The translations under genes were made by a program, and so were the position numbers. DNA of 64,000 bases from Streptococcus sp. Marseille-Q5986 (GTDB lineage: Bacteria; Bacillota; Bacilli; Lactobacillales; Streptococcaceae). Every line of letters starts with the position of its first letter. Within the stretch, counting starts at the first letter, position 1. The notes under the pieces are model-generated. The model searched no databases. It had not been told where the DNA came from and saw nothing but the letters and a program-made list of their open reading frames with translations. Shown here in pieces: positions 7,795 to 18,645 of this stretch. The stretch lies in contig NZ_CAMPPY010000004.1 in the NCBI RefSeq assembly GCF_946902915.1, positions 1 to 64,000 of the forward strand, written 5' to 3'.

Positions 7795-10700
7795 ATGAAA
7801 CAAAAACATGAAGGAAACCACAAAGGGGAAAAGGTTTTTCGTTACTCAATAAGGAAGTACCACTTTGGTGCTGCCAGTGTTGCCGTTGCGGCGTTGATGT
7901 TTTTTGCTAACGGGACAGTACAGGCACAAACGCCTGATATTTCTCCAGCGACAGAAAGCGGAACGACTAGAACCAGCGCCCTTGTAAGCGATTCCTCGGG
8001 GGGGGGGTATCTGAAGAGCTAAGTGAAAAAACTTCTGATACAGATCCCAGTCAGTCAGAGCAATCTAGTCAAGGAAATCAAGAGACTTCAGATGGAAACA
8101 AGTCTCTAGTAAAAGATAGCGAAGAAGGCAAGAAAGAAAGCCAAGCAGAGACAAGTCGTCCTGCTGTAGATAAGTCGCTTGCCTCTTCTGCACAAACCAG
8201 TCTGCAAGCTTTACTTGCCAATCTGACACTGGACTCCATGAAAGAACTCCATGCTCGTGTAGAAGCAGGTCTAGCACAAGCTAAGGCTGTTCTTGAGAAT
8301 CCAAACTCCAGTCAAGAGGAGGTCGATGCTCAGGTTCAAGTCATGAAAGACTTGACCGAGGAGGTCAACAAGGTTTTGGCTGGTGGGCTCACATCCCCAG
8401 CTCAGCTTGGAGACGGAAGTGGTGCGACTCCAAGTGAACCAAGCTCAACTCCTAAACGAGGGCGACGTGGTAGGGGGCAACTAACCCCTCCTGCAGAAAA
8501 TCAAGAAACCAAGGAAAGGACGGAGGAAGTTACAGACTACACAAATGGTCAGGGGAGCTATCCTCTATCAGAGAAAATCCATAATCTCCTCCAAGAACTG
8601 AAGGCCAGCGCTGAAAATCCAGAACATGTTCAAAAACTCAAGGAAGCCTACGATAAACTCAACGAAGCATTGGGGCGATCAGAAAATGGGCTTGTCAATC
8701 AGGAGGTCTTTAATGCCGCACTTGAGGAGTATAAAAAGGCTACTCAATTAAAGAAAGGTTCGGAGGGAACTGGAAGAACTAGGAATCGTAGAAGCGTTTC
8801 CGGTCTTGTTTATGGCTTTGCCACAGGAAGTGATAGGAACGAAAAAAGAGCTAGGGATAGTTCAGGAAGGGAAAGAGACAGTCGTAGTTTATTTAATGGT
8901 CAAAATTTAAACACATTACCTTTAAAATATATTGCTACTGTAGAAACTGGAACTATTAGAGATATTTCTTTATCAGGGTTCCCAACGGTGGATAAAAACG
9001 GTAAAACCTGGGCTACAATAACAAAAAGAATTGATAACAATGGAAAGCGAGCTGTTATAGCTATTACTGGTCGCTCTCCTAAAGATATTCATGGGGTATA
9101 CAATACAACCTTAACAGTGATTGAAGGAAATGGTCACGTATCTAGTAAGATACAAGCTGTTCAGTATCAACTTCCAAAACCAGAATTTGATGAATCTCCG
9201 CTTCATCCAGGAAAGACCGCTCAAGAAGATGTAGAGGGGAAAGCAGGAGAAAAACCGATAATTAAGGGGAAAATACCTACTCCACCAGGTGGATTGTCTG
9301 CTTCTAATATTCCGAAAGGCTCTCAATTGAGAATGTATTTGGTTCAAGGTGGACATAATGACTCTTTTGATGGAATTGAAACTTCAGCAAAAGGTTATGA
9401 TATCGTTGCATGGGGGCTAGTAGGAGCAGATGGAACATCAGTCCTATATCCTACTCAGTATAAAAAACAATCCATCGGCGATAAACCGCTACGTCTTATT
9501 GTGGCTTATGTTCACCAAGGAACAGATCGACTAATAAGTGAGGACTTAGTTTCGCCTCTTTCTAAGGATTCCATTACACCGACCCATCCGATTGATAGGG
9601 ATGGGGCAATTGGTGAACTTGATACCGCAGCTGGTAATAAGAAAACAGCGATTGAGAAGACTCCAAACTTAACTGCAGAAGAAATTGCGGATGCAAAAGG
9701 CAAAGTCGACCAAGCTCTTGCGGATGCCAAACGCAAAGTAGGAGAAGCGAAAGACCAGGCAGGAGTTAACCGAGCGAAACAAGAAGGACTTCAAGCGCTT
9801 CAAGCTATCAATCCGACACCAACAACGCACAACAAAGCAATTGGTGAACTTGATACCGCAGCTGGTAATAAGAAAACAGCGATTGAGAAGACTCCAAACT
9901 TAACTGCAGAAGAAATTGCGGATGCAAAAGGCAAAGTCGACCAAGCTCTTGCGGATGCCAAACGCAAAGTAGGAGAAGCGAAAGACCAGGCAGGAGTTAA
10001 CCGAGCGAAACAAGAAGGACTTCAAGCGCTTCAAGCTATCAATCCGACACCAACAACGCACAACAAAGCAATTGGTGAACTTGATACCGCAGCTGGTAAT
10101 AAGAAAACAGCGATTGAGAAGACTCCAAACTTAACTGCAGAAGAAATTGCGGATGCAAAAGGCAAAGTCGACCAAGCTCTTGCGGATGCCAAACGCAAAG
10201 TAGGAGAAGCGAAAGACCAGGCAGGAGTTAACCGAGCGAAACAAGAAGGACTTCAAGCGCTTCAAGCTATCAATCCGACACCAACAACGCACAACAAAGC
10301 AATTGGTGAACTTGATACCGCAGCTGGTAATAAGAAAACAGCGATTGAGAAGACTCCAAACTTAACTGCAGAAGAAATTGCGGATGCAAAAGGCAAAGTC
10401 GACCAAGCTCTTGCGGATGCCAAACGCAAAGTAGGAGAAGCGAAAGACCAGGCAGGAGTTAACCGAGCGAAACAAGAAGGACTTCAAGCGCTTCAAGCTA
10501 TCAATCCGACAGCGAAAGCCAACAGCGACGCTAAATCAACACTGACGCAAAAAGCGACAGATAAGAAGAAGGACATCAATAACATTCCACATCTAACAGA
10601 TGAAGAGAAGAATGCGGCGATTAAGAAAGTTGATGAGGCTCTTGAAAAAGCTAAGAAAGCCATTGATGCGGCGACGAACCAAGCAGAGATTGACGCGGCT

Positions 10701-11669
10701 AAAAGAACGCTTGAGACTGAGCTAGATCAAATCAGTCGAGAAGCAGAGGCTAAATCAACACTGACGCAAAAAGCGACAGATAAGAAGAAGGACATCAATA
10801 ACATTCCACATCTAACAGATGAAGAGAAGAATGCGGCGATTAAGAAAGTTGATGAGGCTCTTGAAAAAGCTAAGAAAGCCATTGATGCGGCGACGAACCA
10901 AGCAGAGATTGACGCGGCTAAAAGAACGCTTGAGACTGAGCTAGATCAAATCAGTCGAGAAGCAGAGGCTTTGGGTAGAGCTAATGCTCGAACACTGTCT
11001 AGTCAAGATAAGGATCAAACTCCTCCGCGCCGCGCTCGTAGAAGTGTAGGAATTGTAGGGAATTCCCAAACCGGTACAACTCCATCGGCCGTGGACAAGT
11101 CAGAACTTCGCACTCTGATAGAGGATCTGGAACGCCGCCTGCAAAACCTAGCAGGTCTATCTCCTGAAGCACTTGAGGAAGCACAGCGTATTTTGAGAGA
11201 GGCGCAAGCAGCTCTTGCTAATGAAAACTTAACAGCTCAAGAATTGGCAGACCTTCTTGCTAAAGTTAGACAGTCTCTCAATTCTCTACAAGCTGGCACA
11301 TCAGCTGATAAGAGTCAGTCTGCGTCAAGCTCAAATAAAGAAGTAGGAAGCGCCAAAGAATCTAAAAGTGCGATAGAAGTCCCTCTATATGGTGTCTTTG
11401 GAGCTGCAGTTCTATCTCTTCTAGGAGCTCTCCTCTTTGCAGTAGCTCGTAAAAAATCCTCTCAACTAGATAAGCTTTCAAGAGAATTGAATCAGCTTGT
11501 AGTTGAGCTAGAGGCTAGCAACAAAGATAAAAAAGTTCTAAACAAGGCTAAGAAATTAGCTGATGAAGCAAGACTCTTTGTAGATAGCCAGCAAAAAGAT
11601 TCTCAAAAAGAAGCAGAACTAATTTCTGAAATCAAGACTGTTCTCAGCCAACTTAAAGAAGAAATCTAG
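7795..11669 (+). CDS. YSIRK surface protein, phase-variable, OFF at a G10 tract
   Basis: A single coding region split by a frame change at the G-run 7998-8007. The 5' part encodes a YSIRK signal peptide (FRYSIRKYHFGAASVAV, cleavage near Ala44) and stops at 8022. From 8010 the other frame stays open to 11669. Eleven or eight Gs would join them into a protein of about 1,290 residues. Order: signal; coiled-coil/low-complexity segment; strand-rich module (nt 8810-9580); four identical 77-residue helical repeats; two 73-residue repeats starting KSTLTQKATDKKKD; a second helical stretch; one membrane helix (PLYGVFGAAVLSLLGALLF) and a basic, coiled-coil tail of about 80 residues presumably inside the cell. 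No LPXTG motif. Last gene of the cytolysin operon, with AGGAGAAG before ATG. Ligand unknown. Confidence 0.75.
7998..8007 (+). repeat. Homopolymeric G10 contingency tract
   Basis: Ten consecutive Gs inside the coding region, 67 codons after the start. In the present state translation meets TAA at 8020-8022. Adding one G or removing two restores the long frame as ...Ser-(Gly)n-Val-Ser-Glu-Glu. Such tracts slip during replication. Confidence 0.85.
9607..10513 (+). repeat. Four tandem 231-bp coding repeats
   Basis: Units begin at 9607, 9838, 10069 and 10300, with an exact 231-base period; the fourth diverges after about 10513. No base differences were noticed among them, so recent amplification or gene-conversion homogenisation is likely. 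Each encodes 77 residues with a three-helix-like pattern (EKTPNLTAEEIADAKGKVDQ), similar to DUF1542/FIVAR-type repeats of surface proteins. Copy number should vary by recombination without changing frame. Confidence 0.9.
10530..10967 (+). repeat. Two tandem 219-bp coding repeats
   Basis: Units start at 10530 and 10749 and appear identical. Each encodes 73 residues (KSTLTQKATDKKKDINNIPH onward). They are related in pattern to, but distinct from, the preceding 231-bp family. Confidence 0.9.
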
Positions 11670-11744
11670 TCTTGAAGAAAAAACTACTCCAACCTACTTT
11701 TAGTAATTGAGTGAGTAGCTTTGTAGCTATGATGAGGAAATAAG

Positions 11745-11795
11745 AAATCTCCAGATTAGGAACTATCCGTGAGTTCTCTAGTCTGGAGATTTTTC
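11745..11795 (+). terminator. Terminator of the cytolysin operon
   Basis: A long hairpin: AAATCTCCAGA...GGAACT pairs with AGTTCT...TCTGGAGATTT around an ATCCGTG loop, followed by TTTTT. It lies about 75 bases after the surface-protein stop and closes the islet operon. Confidence 0.85.
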
Positions 11796-11808
11796 AATAT
11801 ACTTCGTT

Positions 11809-11910
11809 ATTGGACGGTTACAGAAAATCAAATTAATTCCTAGAAATGTTTTAGAACCCGTAGTGTGCTATTTTATGTTTAATCCACTATATTGGACGGT
11901 TACGGTCTTT
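11809..11910 (+). repeat. Right boundary repeat: RUP-like fragment
   Basis: Positions 11888-11910 are the perfect inverted partner of 3611-3633. The sequence before it (AATTCCTAGAAATGTTTTAG onward, ending ATCCACTATA) resembles the RUP-like element at 41321-41425 in direct orientation. ATTGGACGGTTAC also occurs as a direct copy at 11809-11821 and 11890-11902, flanking the fragment. It forms the other edge of the islet. Confidence 0.55.
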
Positions 11911-11920
11911 ATGTGAATAC

Positions 11921-11949
11921 AAAAAAGCCAAATCCGATGGGATCTGACT
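11921..11949 (-). terminator. Terminator of the amylase gene
   Basis: Read on the minus strand, AGTCAGATCC pairs with GGATTTGGCT around a CATC loop and is followed by TTTTT. It starts 17 bases after the amylase stop. Confidence 0.75.
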
Positions 11950-11965
11950 TGATTATCATTGTCTG

Positions 11966-13420
11966 TTAGATAGTATTGGCTGCCCATACACTGACTGAAC
12001 CCGCTGCTACTGGAAATTCTCCATAACCTTCTTCATCAATTGTAACTTGACCTTGGTGGTTTCCAAGTAAATCTACAAAGGTTTGGTCAGCCCATTCTTG
12101 ACCGATAAACATTGACTTGCTGTTTTCTTGGTCATTTGAGATAAGGACAGCGATTGGGGATTGATGTTCAGCACCTGAACGGACCCAACCGATACAGTTA
12201 GCATGGTCAAAGTAGTCTGTTTGCTCTCCATAGGCCAAATCTTTTCGGATGGCTAGGAGAAGGTCAAGAACTTCTCTGAAATCTTGTTGAGCAAATTGCC
12301 CTGAAATACCATAGTAGTCTCCGTAAAAGACACATGGAAGGCCATCTTGGCGTAATAGAATGAGGGCATAGGCCGCTGGCTTGAACCATTCTTCAACAGT
12401 TGATTCAAGGGCTTGTCCTCGTTGGGTATCGTGGTTGTCGACAAAGGTTACAGCCTTGACGGGCTTGAGTTCAACCAAGCTATCCGTGAAAATGCCACGA
12501 AGGTCGTAGTTGGAACCTGCTCGGCTAGCATCAAAGAGATTCTGGTGGAGACGAACATCGACAAGGTCAAAACGTTCCTCTATTTTTTCGAGATAGTCTA
12601 GGTTGGCTTCTTTATCTGGATTCCAAAATTCACCAAAAACATAGAAATCGTCACCATATTTTTCCTTCATATCACGTATGAAATTGCGCATAAAGAAAGA
12701 ATCTATGTGCTTAACAGCATCCAAGCGAAAACCAGCTATACCTGTCGTTTCCATGAACCAGTCAGCCCAGTCATAGATATTTTGGATGACTTCAGGATGC
12801 TTAAAGTCTAGGTCTGCATACATGAGGTAGTCGTAGTTTCCGTTTTCGTTATCGACCAATTCCTCGTTGGCCCAGCCCTTGTTGTCTCCCTGGATCAGGT
12901 AAATGCCAGACTTACGACGTTTGGCATCATAGTCTGTACCTGTGAAGTGGTACCAGTGCCAGTGGAAGTCATTGTAGGTATTTTGACGACCATCGAAAGT
13001 AAAGTGAGTCCAGCCATTGATAGTGAAGGGATCGCTTAGTTGAACGGTACGGTCCTCAGGATTGACTTCAATAACCTGAAAGGCTTCCATATGATCGGCA
13101 GCAGCCTTGTGGTTAAGCACCACATCGGCCATAGGTTGAATTCCTTGTGCCTTTAGGGCTTGAATGGCTTGAAGATAGTCTTCTTTAACCCCATACTTGG
13201 TCCGGACAGTCCCTTTTTGCTGAAATTCTCCTAGGTCAAAAAGATCGTAAACACCATAGCCGACATCTTTTTCATTGGTTGCCTTGAAGGCAGGTGGCAT
13301 CCAGACGTGGCTGATACCAAGGTTTGCTAGGTGCTCTGCGTCATTTGTCAGTCGATTCCAGTGTTGGCCGTCGTGAGGCAGATACCATTCAAAGTATTGC
13401 ATAAGTGTCTGATTTTGCAT
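11966..13420 (-). CDS. amyA: Cytoplasmic alpha-amylase
   Basis: GH13 family enzyme of 484 residues that cleaves internal alpha-1,4 glucosidic bonds. It has no signal peptide, so it acts on internal or imported maltodextrins. Motifs: DVVLNHKAAADH (region I), GFRLDAVKH (Asp nucleophile), FGEFWN (general acid Glu) and FVDNHDTQ (region IV); all three catalytic carboxylates are present. The protein begins MQNQTLMQYFEWYLPHDG, typical of this subfamily. The gene stands alone on the minus strand with its own promoter overlapped by a CcpA-type cre site, so glucose repression is likely. In pneumococcus the homologue directly neighbours alaS (recalled); here the cytolysin islet separates them. Confidence 0.95.
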   Translation of the reverse strand: MQNQTLMQYFEWYLPHDGQHWNRLTNDAEHLANLGISHVWMPPAFKATNEKDVGYGVYDLFDLGEFQQKGTVRTKYGVKEDYLQAIQALKAQGIQPMADVVLNHKAAADHMEAFQVIEVNPEDRTVQLSDPFTINGWTHFTFDGRQNTYNDFHWHWYHFTGTDYDAKRRKSGIYLIQGDNKGWANEELVDNENGNYDYLMYADLDFKHPEVIQNIYDWADWFMETTGIAGFRLDAVKHIDSFFMRNFIRDMKEKYGDDFYVFGEFWNPDKEANLDYLEKIEERFDLVDVRLHQNLFDASRAGSNYDLRGIFTDSLVELKPVKAVTFVDNHDTQRGQALESTVEEWFKPAAYALILLRQDGLPCVFYGDYYGISGQFAQQDFREVLDLLLAIRKDLAYGEQTDYFDHANCIGWVRSGAEHQSPIAVLISNDQENSKSMFIGQEWADQTFVDLLGNHQGQVTIDEEGYGEFPVAAGSVSVWAANTI

Positions 13421-13453
13421 TGTTTTTCCTCTTGCTTATCAATGTTGTGTTTT

Positions 13454-13490
13454 ATTCTACCATAAAGTTTAGCACCAGGCAAACGTTTGC
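13454..13490 (-). promoter_or_regulatory. Amylase promoter with overlapping cre site
   Basis: On the minus strand TTGCCT (13477-13482) and TAGAAT (13454-13459) have 17-base spacing, with TGG just before the -10 (extended). The perfect palindrome GCAAACGTTTGC (13479-13490) matches the core of catabolite-responsive elements and overlaps the -35, the position expected for repression by CcpA. Confidence 0.75.
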
Positions 13491-13656
13491 GCAAGTTTCT
13501 ATACTCATTTCTAAAATTGTCTATTTTTAGCGAATAAAATCTCTCTTTCCATTACAAGGAAAAGGATGTTTTTGTGAAAAAGTAAATTGAATAAACTTAT
13601 TTTAACAAAAATGACACTTAGTAAACTAAAGTACAAATGGTTAAACAGTTTCTTTT

Positions 13657-13685
13657 TTGAGAATTGTCACAAAATTTGCTATAAT
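13657..13685 (+). promoter_or_regulatory. Promoter giving a leaderless or near-leaderless transcript
   Basis: TTGAGA (13657-13662) and TATAAT (13680-13685) with 17-base spacing. Expected start at about 13692, one base before the conserved ATG at 13693. No Shine-Dalgarno sequence can fit. The rest of 13421-13656 shows only the amylase promoter. Confidence 0.6.
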
Positions 13686-13692
13686 AGTAACT

Positions 13693-14856
13693 ATGAATAG
13701 GATTAGGGTCAGCAGACGTGTTGAAAAGAAGCTCGCTAAAGGGTTAGTTTTACTAGAAGCTAGCGACCTTGCAGATGTTCATCTCAAGGATCAGGAAATA
13801 GAAGTCTATCGTCAAGAAGGCACCTTTCTTGGTACTGCCTACCTTTCTCAGCAAAACAAGGGCTTGGGCTGGTTTGTGAGCACAGACAAGGTGACCTTCA
13901 ATCAAGCTTTCTTTGAAACGTTGTTTAGACAAGCTAAAGAAAAGAGAAGAGCCTACTATCAAGATGACTTGACTACTGCCTTTCGCCTTTTTAACCAAGA
14001 GGGGGATGATTTTGGTGGTCTGACAGTGGACCTTTATGGCGACTATGCCGTCTTTTCTTGGTATAACTCTTATGTTTATCAGATTCGCAAGGTTATCACA
14101 GAAGCCTTTAGACAGGTTTTTCCTGAGGTTTTAGGGGTCTATGAGAAGATCCGCTTTAAGGGTTTGGATTATGAATCTGCCCATGTTTATGGTCAAGAAG
14201 CACCTGACTTTTTCACTGTTTTGGAAAATGGTGTCCTCTATCAAGTCTTTATGAATGATGGCTTGATGACAGGTATTTTCCTGGACCAACATGAGGTTCG
14301 TGGTAGTCTAGTTGATGGGTTGGCCATGGGTAAATCCTTGCTCAATATGTTTTCCTATACGGCTGCCTTTTCAGTTGCTGCAGCTATGGGAGGCGCCAGT
14401 GAGACGACTTCTGTCGACTTGGCCAAACGATCGAGAGAGCTATCAGAAGCTCATTTTCAGGCAAATGGATTCAGTACGGACAATCACCGTTTTATAGTCA
14501 TGGATGTCTTTGAGTATTTCAGGTATGCCAAACGAAAAGGCTTGACCTATGATGTCATTGTCCTAGATCCGCCTAGCTTTGCTCGGAATAAAAAACAAAC
14601 TTTCTCTGTGGTCAAGGATTATCACAAGTTGATTTCCCAGAGTCTTGAGATTTTAAATCCTGGAGGGATTATCATTGCTAGTACCAATGCTGCCAATGCA
14701 TCCCGTCAGAAATTTACAGAACAAATTGATAAAGGCTTTGCAGGAAGAAGTTACCAGATTTTAAATAAATACGGTCTTCCAGCAGATTTTGCCTATAATA
14801 AAAAAGATGAAAGTAGTAATTACCTCAAGGTGATTAGTATGAAGGTTAGTAAGTGA
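13693..14856 (+). CDS. Class I SAM-dependent RNA methyltransferase (RlmI-like)
   Basis: Predicted 387-residue enzyme: N-terminal PUA-like RNA-binding domain (residues 1-75, [14 protein letters not shown]) and a Rossmann methyltransferase with [21 protein letters not shown] (SAM binding) and [14 protein letters not shown] (motif IV DPPSF). The layout matches RlmI/YccW-type 23S rRNA m5C methyltransferases. Start ATG 13693 was chosen from the family N-terminus; an upstream TTG is the -35 box. It overlaps aroD by four bases (GTGA), so it leads the shikimate operon. Target base unproven. Confidence 0.85.
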   Translation: MNRIRVSRRVEKKLAKGLVLLEASDLADVHLKDQEIEVYRQEGTFLGTAYLSQQNKGLGWFVSTDKVTFNQAFFETLFRQAKEKRRAYYQDDLTTAFRLFNQEGDDFGGLTVDLYGDYAVFSWYNSYVYQIRKVITEAFRQVFPEVLGVYEKIRFKGLDYESAHVYGQEAPDFFTVLENGVLYQVFMNDGLMTGIFLDQHEVRGSLVDGLAMGKSLLNMFSYTAAFSVAAAMGGASETTSVDLAKRSRELSEAHFQANGFSTDNHRFIVMDVFEYFRYAKRKGLTYDVIVLDPPSFARNKKQTFSVVKDYHKLISQSLEILNPGGIIIASTNAANASRQKFTEQIDKGFAGRSYQILNKYGLPADFAYNKKDESSNYLKVISMKVSK

Positions 14857-15530
14857 AATTAATCGTTTCAGTAATGCCAAGAAGTTTAGAGGAGGCTCAG
14901 GCTCTGGATGCCACGAGGTACCTGGATGCCGACATCATTGAATGGCGCGCCGACTATCTGCCTAAAGAAGCGATTTTGCAGGTAGCTCCAGCCATTTTTG
15001 AAAAATTCGCAGGTCGTGAGTTGGTTTTCACGCTGCGAACTCGTTCTGAAGGGGGACAAATCGACCTTTCTCCAGAAGAGTATGTTCAAATCATCAAGGA
15101 AGTTACACAGCTCTATCAGCCGGATTATGTAGATTTCGAGTATTTCAGCTACAAGGATGTTTTTGAGGAAATGTTGGATTTTTCAAATCTCGTATTGAGC
15201 TATCATAATTTTCAGGAGACACCTGAAAATATGATGGAAATCTTGTCAGAGTTGACGAGCCTAAATCCAAAACTTGTCAAGGTTGCAGTGATGGCTCATA
15301 CGGAGCAGGATGTTTTAGATTTGATGAACTATACACGGGGCTTTAAAACCCTCAATCCTGAACAGGAATATGTGACTATTTCTATGGGCAAGGTGGGCAA
15401 GGTCTCTCGTATCACTGCGGATATGACTGGTTCGAGTTGGTCTTTTGCTAGTCTGGATGAGGCTAGTGCCCCTGGTCAAATTTCCCTAGCTAACATAAAA
15501 AGAATCAGGGAGATTTTGGATGAAGCTTGA
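14853..15530 (+). CDS. aroD: 3-dehydroquinate dehydratase, type I
   Basis: Predicted 225-residue enzyme that dehydrates 3-dehydroquinate to 3-dehydroshikimate via a Schiff base, third step of the shikimate pathway. The (beta/alpha)8 barrel shows [20 protein letters not shown] (His) and [12 protein letters not shown] (lysine of the imine). Start is GTG 14853 within the end of the methyltransferase gene, and its end overlaps aroE, so coupled translation is likely. First of a near-complete aromatic amino-acid operon. Confidence 0.95.
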   Translation: MKLIVSVMPRSLEEAQALDATRYLDADIIEWRADYLPKEAILQVAPAIFEKFAGRELVFTLRTRSEGGQIDLSPEEYVQIIKEVTQLYQPDYVDFEYFSYKDVFEEMLDFSNLVLSYHNFQETPENMMEILSELTSLNPKLVKVAVMAHTEQDVLDLMNYTRGFKTLNPEQEYVTISMGKVGKVSRITADMTGSSWSFASLDEASAPGQISLANIKRIREILDEA

Positions 15531-16374
15531 TGGCTATACACGTTTAGCTGCAGTTGTTGCCAATCCTATTAAACACTCTATTTCTCCTTTTATTCACAAT
15601 AGGGGCTTTGAGGCGACAGCTACCAATGGTGTTTATGTGGCTTGGGAGATTGAAGCGGGTGATCTGGCGGAAACAGTAGCCAATATTCGCCGTTACCAGA
15701 TGTTTGGGATTAATCTGTCTATGCCTTACAAGGAGCAAGTGATTCCTTATTTGGATGAACTGAGTGACGAAACACGCTTGATCGGTGCGGTCAATACGGT
15801 TGTCAATCATAATGGCAATTTAATCGGATATAATACAGATGGCAAGGGATTCTTTAAGAGCTTGCCTTCTTTTACAATTACAGGTAAGAAGATGACCTTG
15901 CTGGGTGCAGGTGGTGCGGCCAAGTCCATTTTGGCTCAGGCTATTTTGGATGGCGTCAGTCAGATTTCGGTCTTTGTTCGTTCAGTTTCCATGGAAAAAA
16001 CAAGATCTTATCTGGACAAGTTACAGAAGCAGACAGGCTTTAAAGTGGACTTGTATGCTTTAGAAGATGTTTCTGTCTTGCAAGCAAGGATTGCTGAGTC
16101 GGATTTACTGGTCAATGCGACCAGTGTAGGAATGGATGGTCAGTCGTCCCCAGTTCCAGAAAGCATCAATTTGCCAGAAAATCTCTTGGTGGCAGATATC
16201 ATTTACCAACCCTTTGAAACACCATTTTTGAAATGGACCAGAAGTCAGGGCAATCCAGCTGTTAACGGTCTGGGAATGTTGCTTTATCAAGCTGCAGAAG
16301 CTTTTCAATTGTGGACAGGCAAGGAAATGCCGACAGATGAGATTTGGCAGTCCTTAACAGAAAAATATAAATAG
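15520..16374 (+). CDS. aroE: Shikimate dehydrogenase
   Basis: NADPH-dependent reduction of 3-dehydroshikimate to shikimate; 284 residues. Motifs: [13 protein letters not shown] (substrate), [10 protein letters not shown] (catalytic Lys), GAVNTVV, and the dinucleotide loop [11 protein letters not shown]. Overlaps aroD by 11 bases. Confidence 0.95.
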   Translation: MKLDGYTRLAAVVANPIKHSISPFIHNRGFEATATNGVYVAWEIEAGDLAETVANIRRYQMFGINLSMPYKEQVIPYLDELSDETRLIGAVNTVVNHNGNLIGYNTDGKGFFKSLPSFTITGKKMTLLGAGGAAKSILAQAILDGVSQISVFVRSVSMEKTRSYLDKLQKQTGFKVDLYALEDVSVLQARIAESDLLVNATSVGMDGQSSPVPESINLPENLLVADIIYQPFETPFLKWTRSQGNPAVNGLGMLLYQAAEAFQLWTGKEMPTDEIWQSLTEKYK

Positions 16375-16392
16375 TGAAAAGGAGACCCTACT

Positions 16393-17460
16393 ATGAAAAT
16401 CAGAATCGATATTCCGCATCATCCTTATGATATTCAGATTGAAAAAGGTTGTCTAGCTCAGGCTGGTCAATGGTTGCGAGAACTCTGGCAACCTCAAAAA
16501 GTGGTCATTGTAACCGACAACCATGTAGCTTCTCTCTATGCAGATAAGGTTAAACTCAGCTTAGAAGATGCTGGTTTTCAGGTAGTTGTTTTTTACTTTT
16601 TAGAAGGGGAAGAACGAAAGAATTTAACCACTGTTCAGAAAGTCTATGATTTCCTAGTTAAGCAAGGTTTAACTCGTAGCGATGGAATCGTGGCTCTCGG
16701 AGGTGGTGTCGTTGGCGACCTGGCTGGTTTTGTGGCCTCTACCTATATGCGGGGTATTCACTTTGTTCAGATTCCGACCAGTTTGACAGCCCAGGTTGAT
16801 TCTTCTATCGGTGGAAAGACGGGTGTTAACACTCCATTTGCCAAGAATATGGTAGGAACTTTTGCCCAACCAGATGGGGTTCTGATTGATCCGCTTGTCC
16901 TTGAAACACTTGGAAAGAGGGAGTTGATTGAAGGAATGGGTGAGGTTATCAAGTATGGCTTGATTGAGAACCCAGAACTGTGGGCTCTCTTGACGGAGCT
17001 GGATGGTTCTGTAGAGAGCATACTGGAACATGCAGAGACCTTGATTGAACATTCTTGTCAGGTCAAGCGCAAGATGGTGGTTGAGGATGAGTTGGATAAC
17101 GGTGTTCGCCTTTATCTCAATTTTGGCCACACCATTGGCCATGCCATTGAAGCAACGGCCGGTTATGGCAAGGTCATGCATGGAGAGGCTGTGGCTATGG
17201 GAATGGTGCAGATTTCCAAGGTTGCTGAGAAAAAAGGTCTCATACCAGCTGGTATAACCCAGTCTATCACAGAGATGTGCCAGAAATTTGGACTACCTGT
17301 TGACTATGAAAACTGGGATGTTGATAAGCTTTATCAGACTTTGACTCATGACAAGAAAGCGCGTGGCAACACCTTGAAATTGGTCTTGGTACCAGAGCTT
17401 GGTTCAGCGACCATTCACCCAGTTTCTCTGGAAGAGCTGAAAGACTACTTGGTAAAATAA
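16393..17460 (+). CDS. aroB: 3-dehydroquinate synthase
   Basis: NAD- and metal-dependent conversion of DAHP to 3-dehydroquinate; 355 residues. [11 protein letters not shown] binds NAD, and the metal-binding residues fall in EVIKYG and [11 protein letters not shown] / [16 protein letters not shown] precedes ATG. Lies 18 bases after aroE in the same operon. Confidence 0.96.
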   Translation: MKIRIDIPHHPYDIQIEKGCLAQAGQWLRELWQPQKVVIVTDNHVASLYADKVKLSLEDAGFQVVVFYFLEGEERKNLTTVQKVYDFLVKQGLTRSDGIVALGGGVVGDLAGFVASTYMRGIHFVQIPTSLTAQVDSSIGGKTGVNTPFAKNMVGTFAQPDGVLIDPLVLETLGKRELIEGMGEVIKYGLIENPELWALLTELDGSVESILEHAETLIEHSCQVKRKMVVEDELDNGVRLYLNFGHTIGHAIEATAGYGKVMHGEAVAMGMVQISKVAEKKGLIPAGITQSITEMCQKFGLPVDYENWDVDKLYQTLTHDKKARGNTLKLVLVPELGSATIHPVSLEELKDYLVK

Positions 17461-17469
17461 GGAGAGTGT

Positions 17470-18636
17470 ATGAGATATTTAACTGCAGGAGAATCACACG
17501 GCCCTCGTCTGACAGCTATCATTGAAGGAATTCCAGCTGGACTACCTTTGACAGCTGAGGCTATCAATGGGGACCTTAAACGCCGTCAGGGTGGCTACGG
17601 CCGCGGTGGTCGTATGAAGATTGAGAGTGACCAGGTTGTCTTTACATCGGGAGTTCGCCATGGGAAAACGACAGGGGCTCCCATTACCATGGATGTCATC
17701 AACAAGGACCACCAAAAATGGCTGGATATCATGTCTGCGGAGGATATTGAAGACCGGCTTAAAAGCAAGCGGAAAATCACCCATCCTCGCCCAGGTCATG
17801 CCGATTTGGTTGGGGGCATCAAGTACCATTTTGATGATTTGCGTAATTCCTTGGAGCGCTCATCTGCCCGTGAAACCACCATGCGGGTGGCAGTTGGGGC
17901 AGTAGCCAAGCGTCTCTTAGCTGAGCTGGATATGGAGATTGCCAATCATGTCGTTGTCTTTGGTGGCAAGGAAATCGATGTACCTGAAAATCTGACAGTG
18001 GCTGAGATTAAGGAGCGAGCTGCCCAGTCTGAAGTTTCTATTGTTAACCAAGAACGGGAACAGGAAATCAAGGACTATATTGACCAAATCAAACGTGACG
18101 GTGATACCATCGGTGGGGTTGTGGAGACAGTCGTTGGAGGTGTACCAGTTGGTCTAGGTTCCTATGTTCAATGGGATAGAAAATTGGATGCGCGATTGGC
18201 CCAAGCAGTTGTCTCTATCAATGCCTTTAAAGGGGTGGAATTTGGCCTCGGCTTTGAAGCTGGTTACCGTAAAGGCAGCCAAGTCATGGACGAAATTCTC
18301 TGGTCTAAAGAAGACGGTTATACTCGCCGTACTAACAATCTGGGTGGCTTTGAAGGTGGTATGACTAATGGGCAACCCATCGTTGTTCGTGGAGTTATGA
18401 AGCCCATTCCTACTCTTTATAAACCACTCATGAGTGTAGATATCGAGACTCACGAACCCTACAAGGCAACCGTGGAGAGAAGTGATCCGACCGCTCTTCC
18501 AGCTGCCGGTGTGGTTATGGAAGCTGTTGTGGCAACGGTTCTAGCACAAGAAATCCTTGAAAAATTCTCATCAGATAATCTTGAGGAACTAAAAGAAGCA
18601 GTTGCTAAACACCGAGACTATACAAAGAACTATTAA
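17470..18636 (+). CDS. aroC: Chorismate synthase
   Basis: FMN-dependent enzyme of 388 residues making chorismate from EPSP, the last common step. Signatures [31 protein letters not shown] and [13 protein letters not shown] are present. Nine bases after aroB with AAGGAG before ATG. Confidence 0.97.
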   Translation: MRYLTAGESHGPRLTAIIEGIPAGLPLTAEAINGDLKRRQGGYGRGGRMKIESDQVVFTSGVRHGKTTGAPITMDVINKDHQKWLDIMSAEDIEDRLKSKRKITHPRPGHADLVGGIKYHFDDLRNSLERSSARETTMRVAVGAVAKRLLAELDMEIANHVVVFGGKEIDVPENLTVAEIKERAAQSEVSIVNQEREQEIKDYIDQIKRDGDTIGGVVETVVGGVPVGLGSYVQWDRKLDARLAQAVVSINAFKGVEFGLGFEAGYRKGSQVMDEILWSKEDGYTRRTNNLGGFEGGMTNGQPIVVRGVMKPIPTLYKPLMSVDIETHEPYKATVERSDPTALPAAGVVMEAVVATVLAQEILEKFSSDNLEELKEAVAKHRDYTKNY

Positions 18637-18645
18637 GGAGTTCCT

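Noticed and set aside
9607..10967. Long repeats as a CRISPR or integron-like array
   Set aside because: Periods are 231 and 219 bases, multiples of three, continuous in one coding frame with no spacers; they are protein repeats.
8238..11669. Independent gene starting at ATG 8238
   Set aside because: The frame is open well upstream of 8238 to the G-tract, there is no convincing ribosome-binding site, and only the joined frame gives a signal peptide for a protein with surface repeats and a membrane helix.
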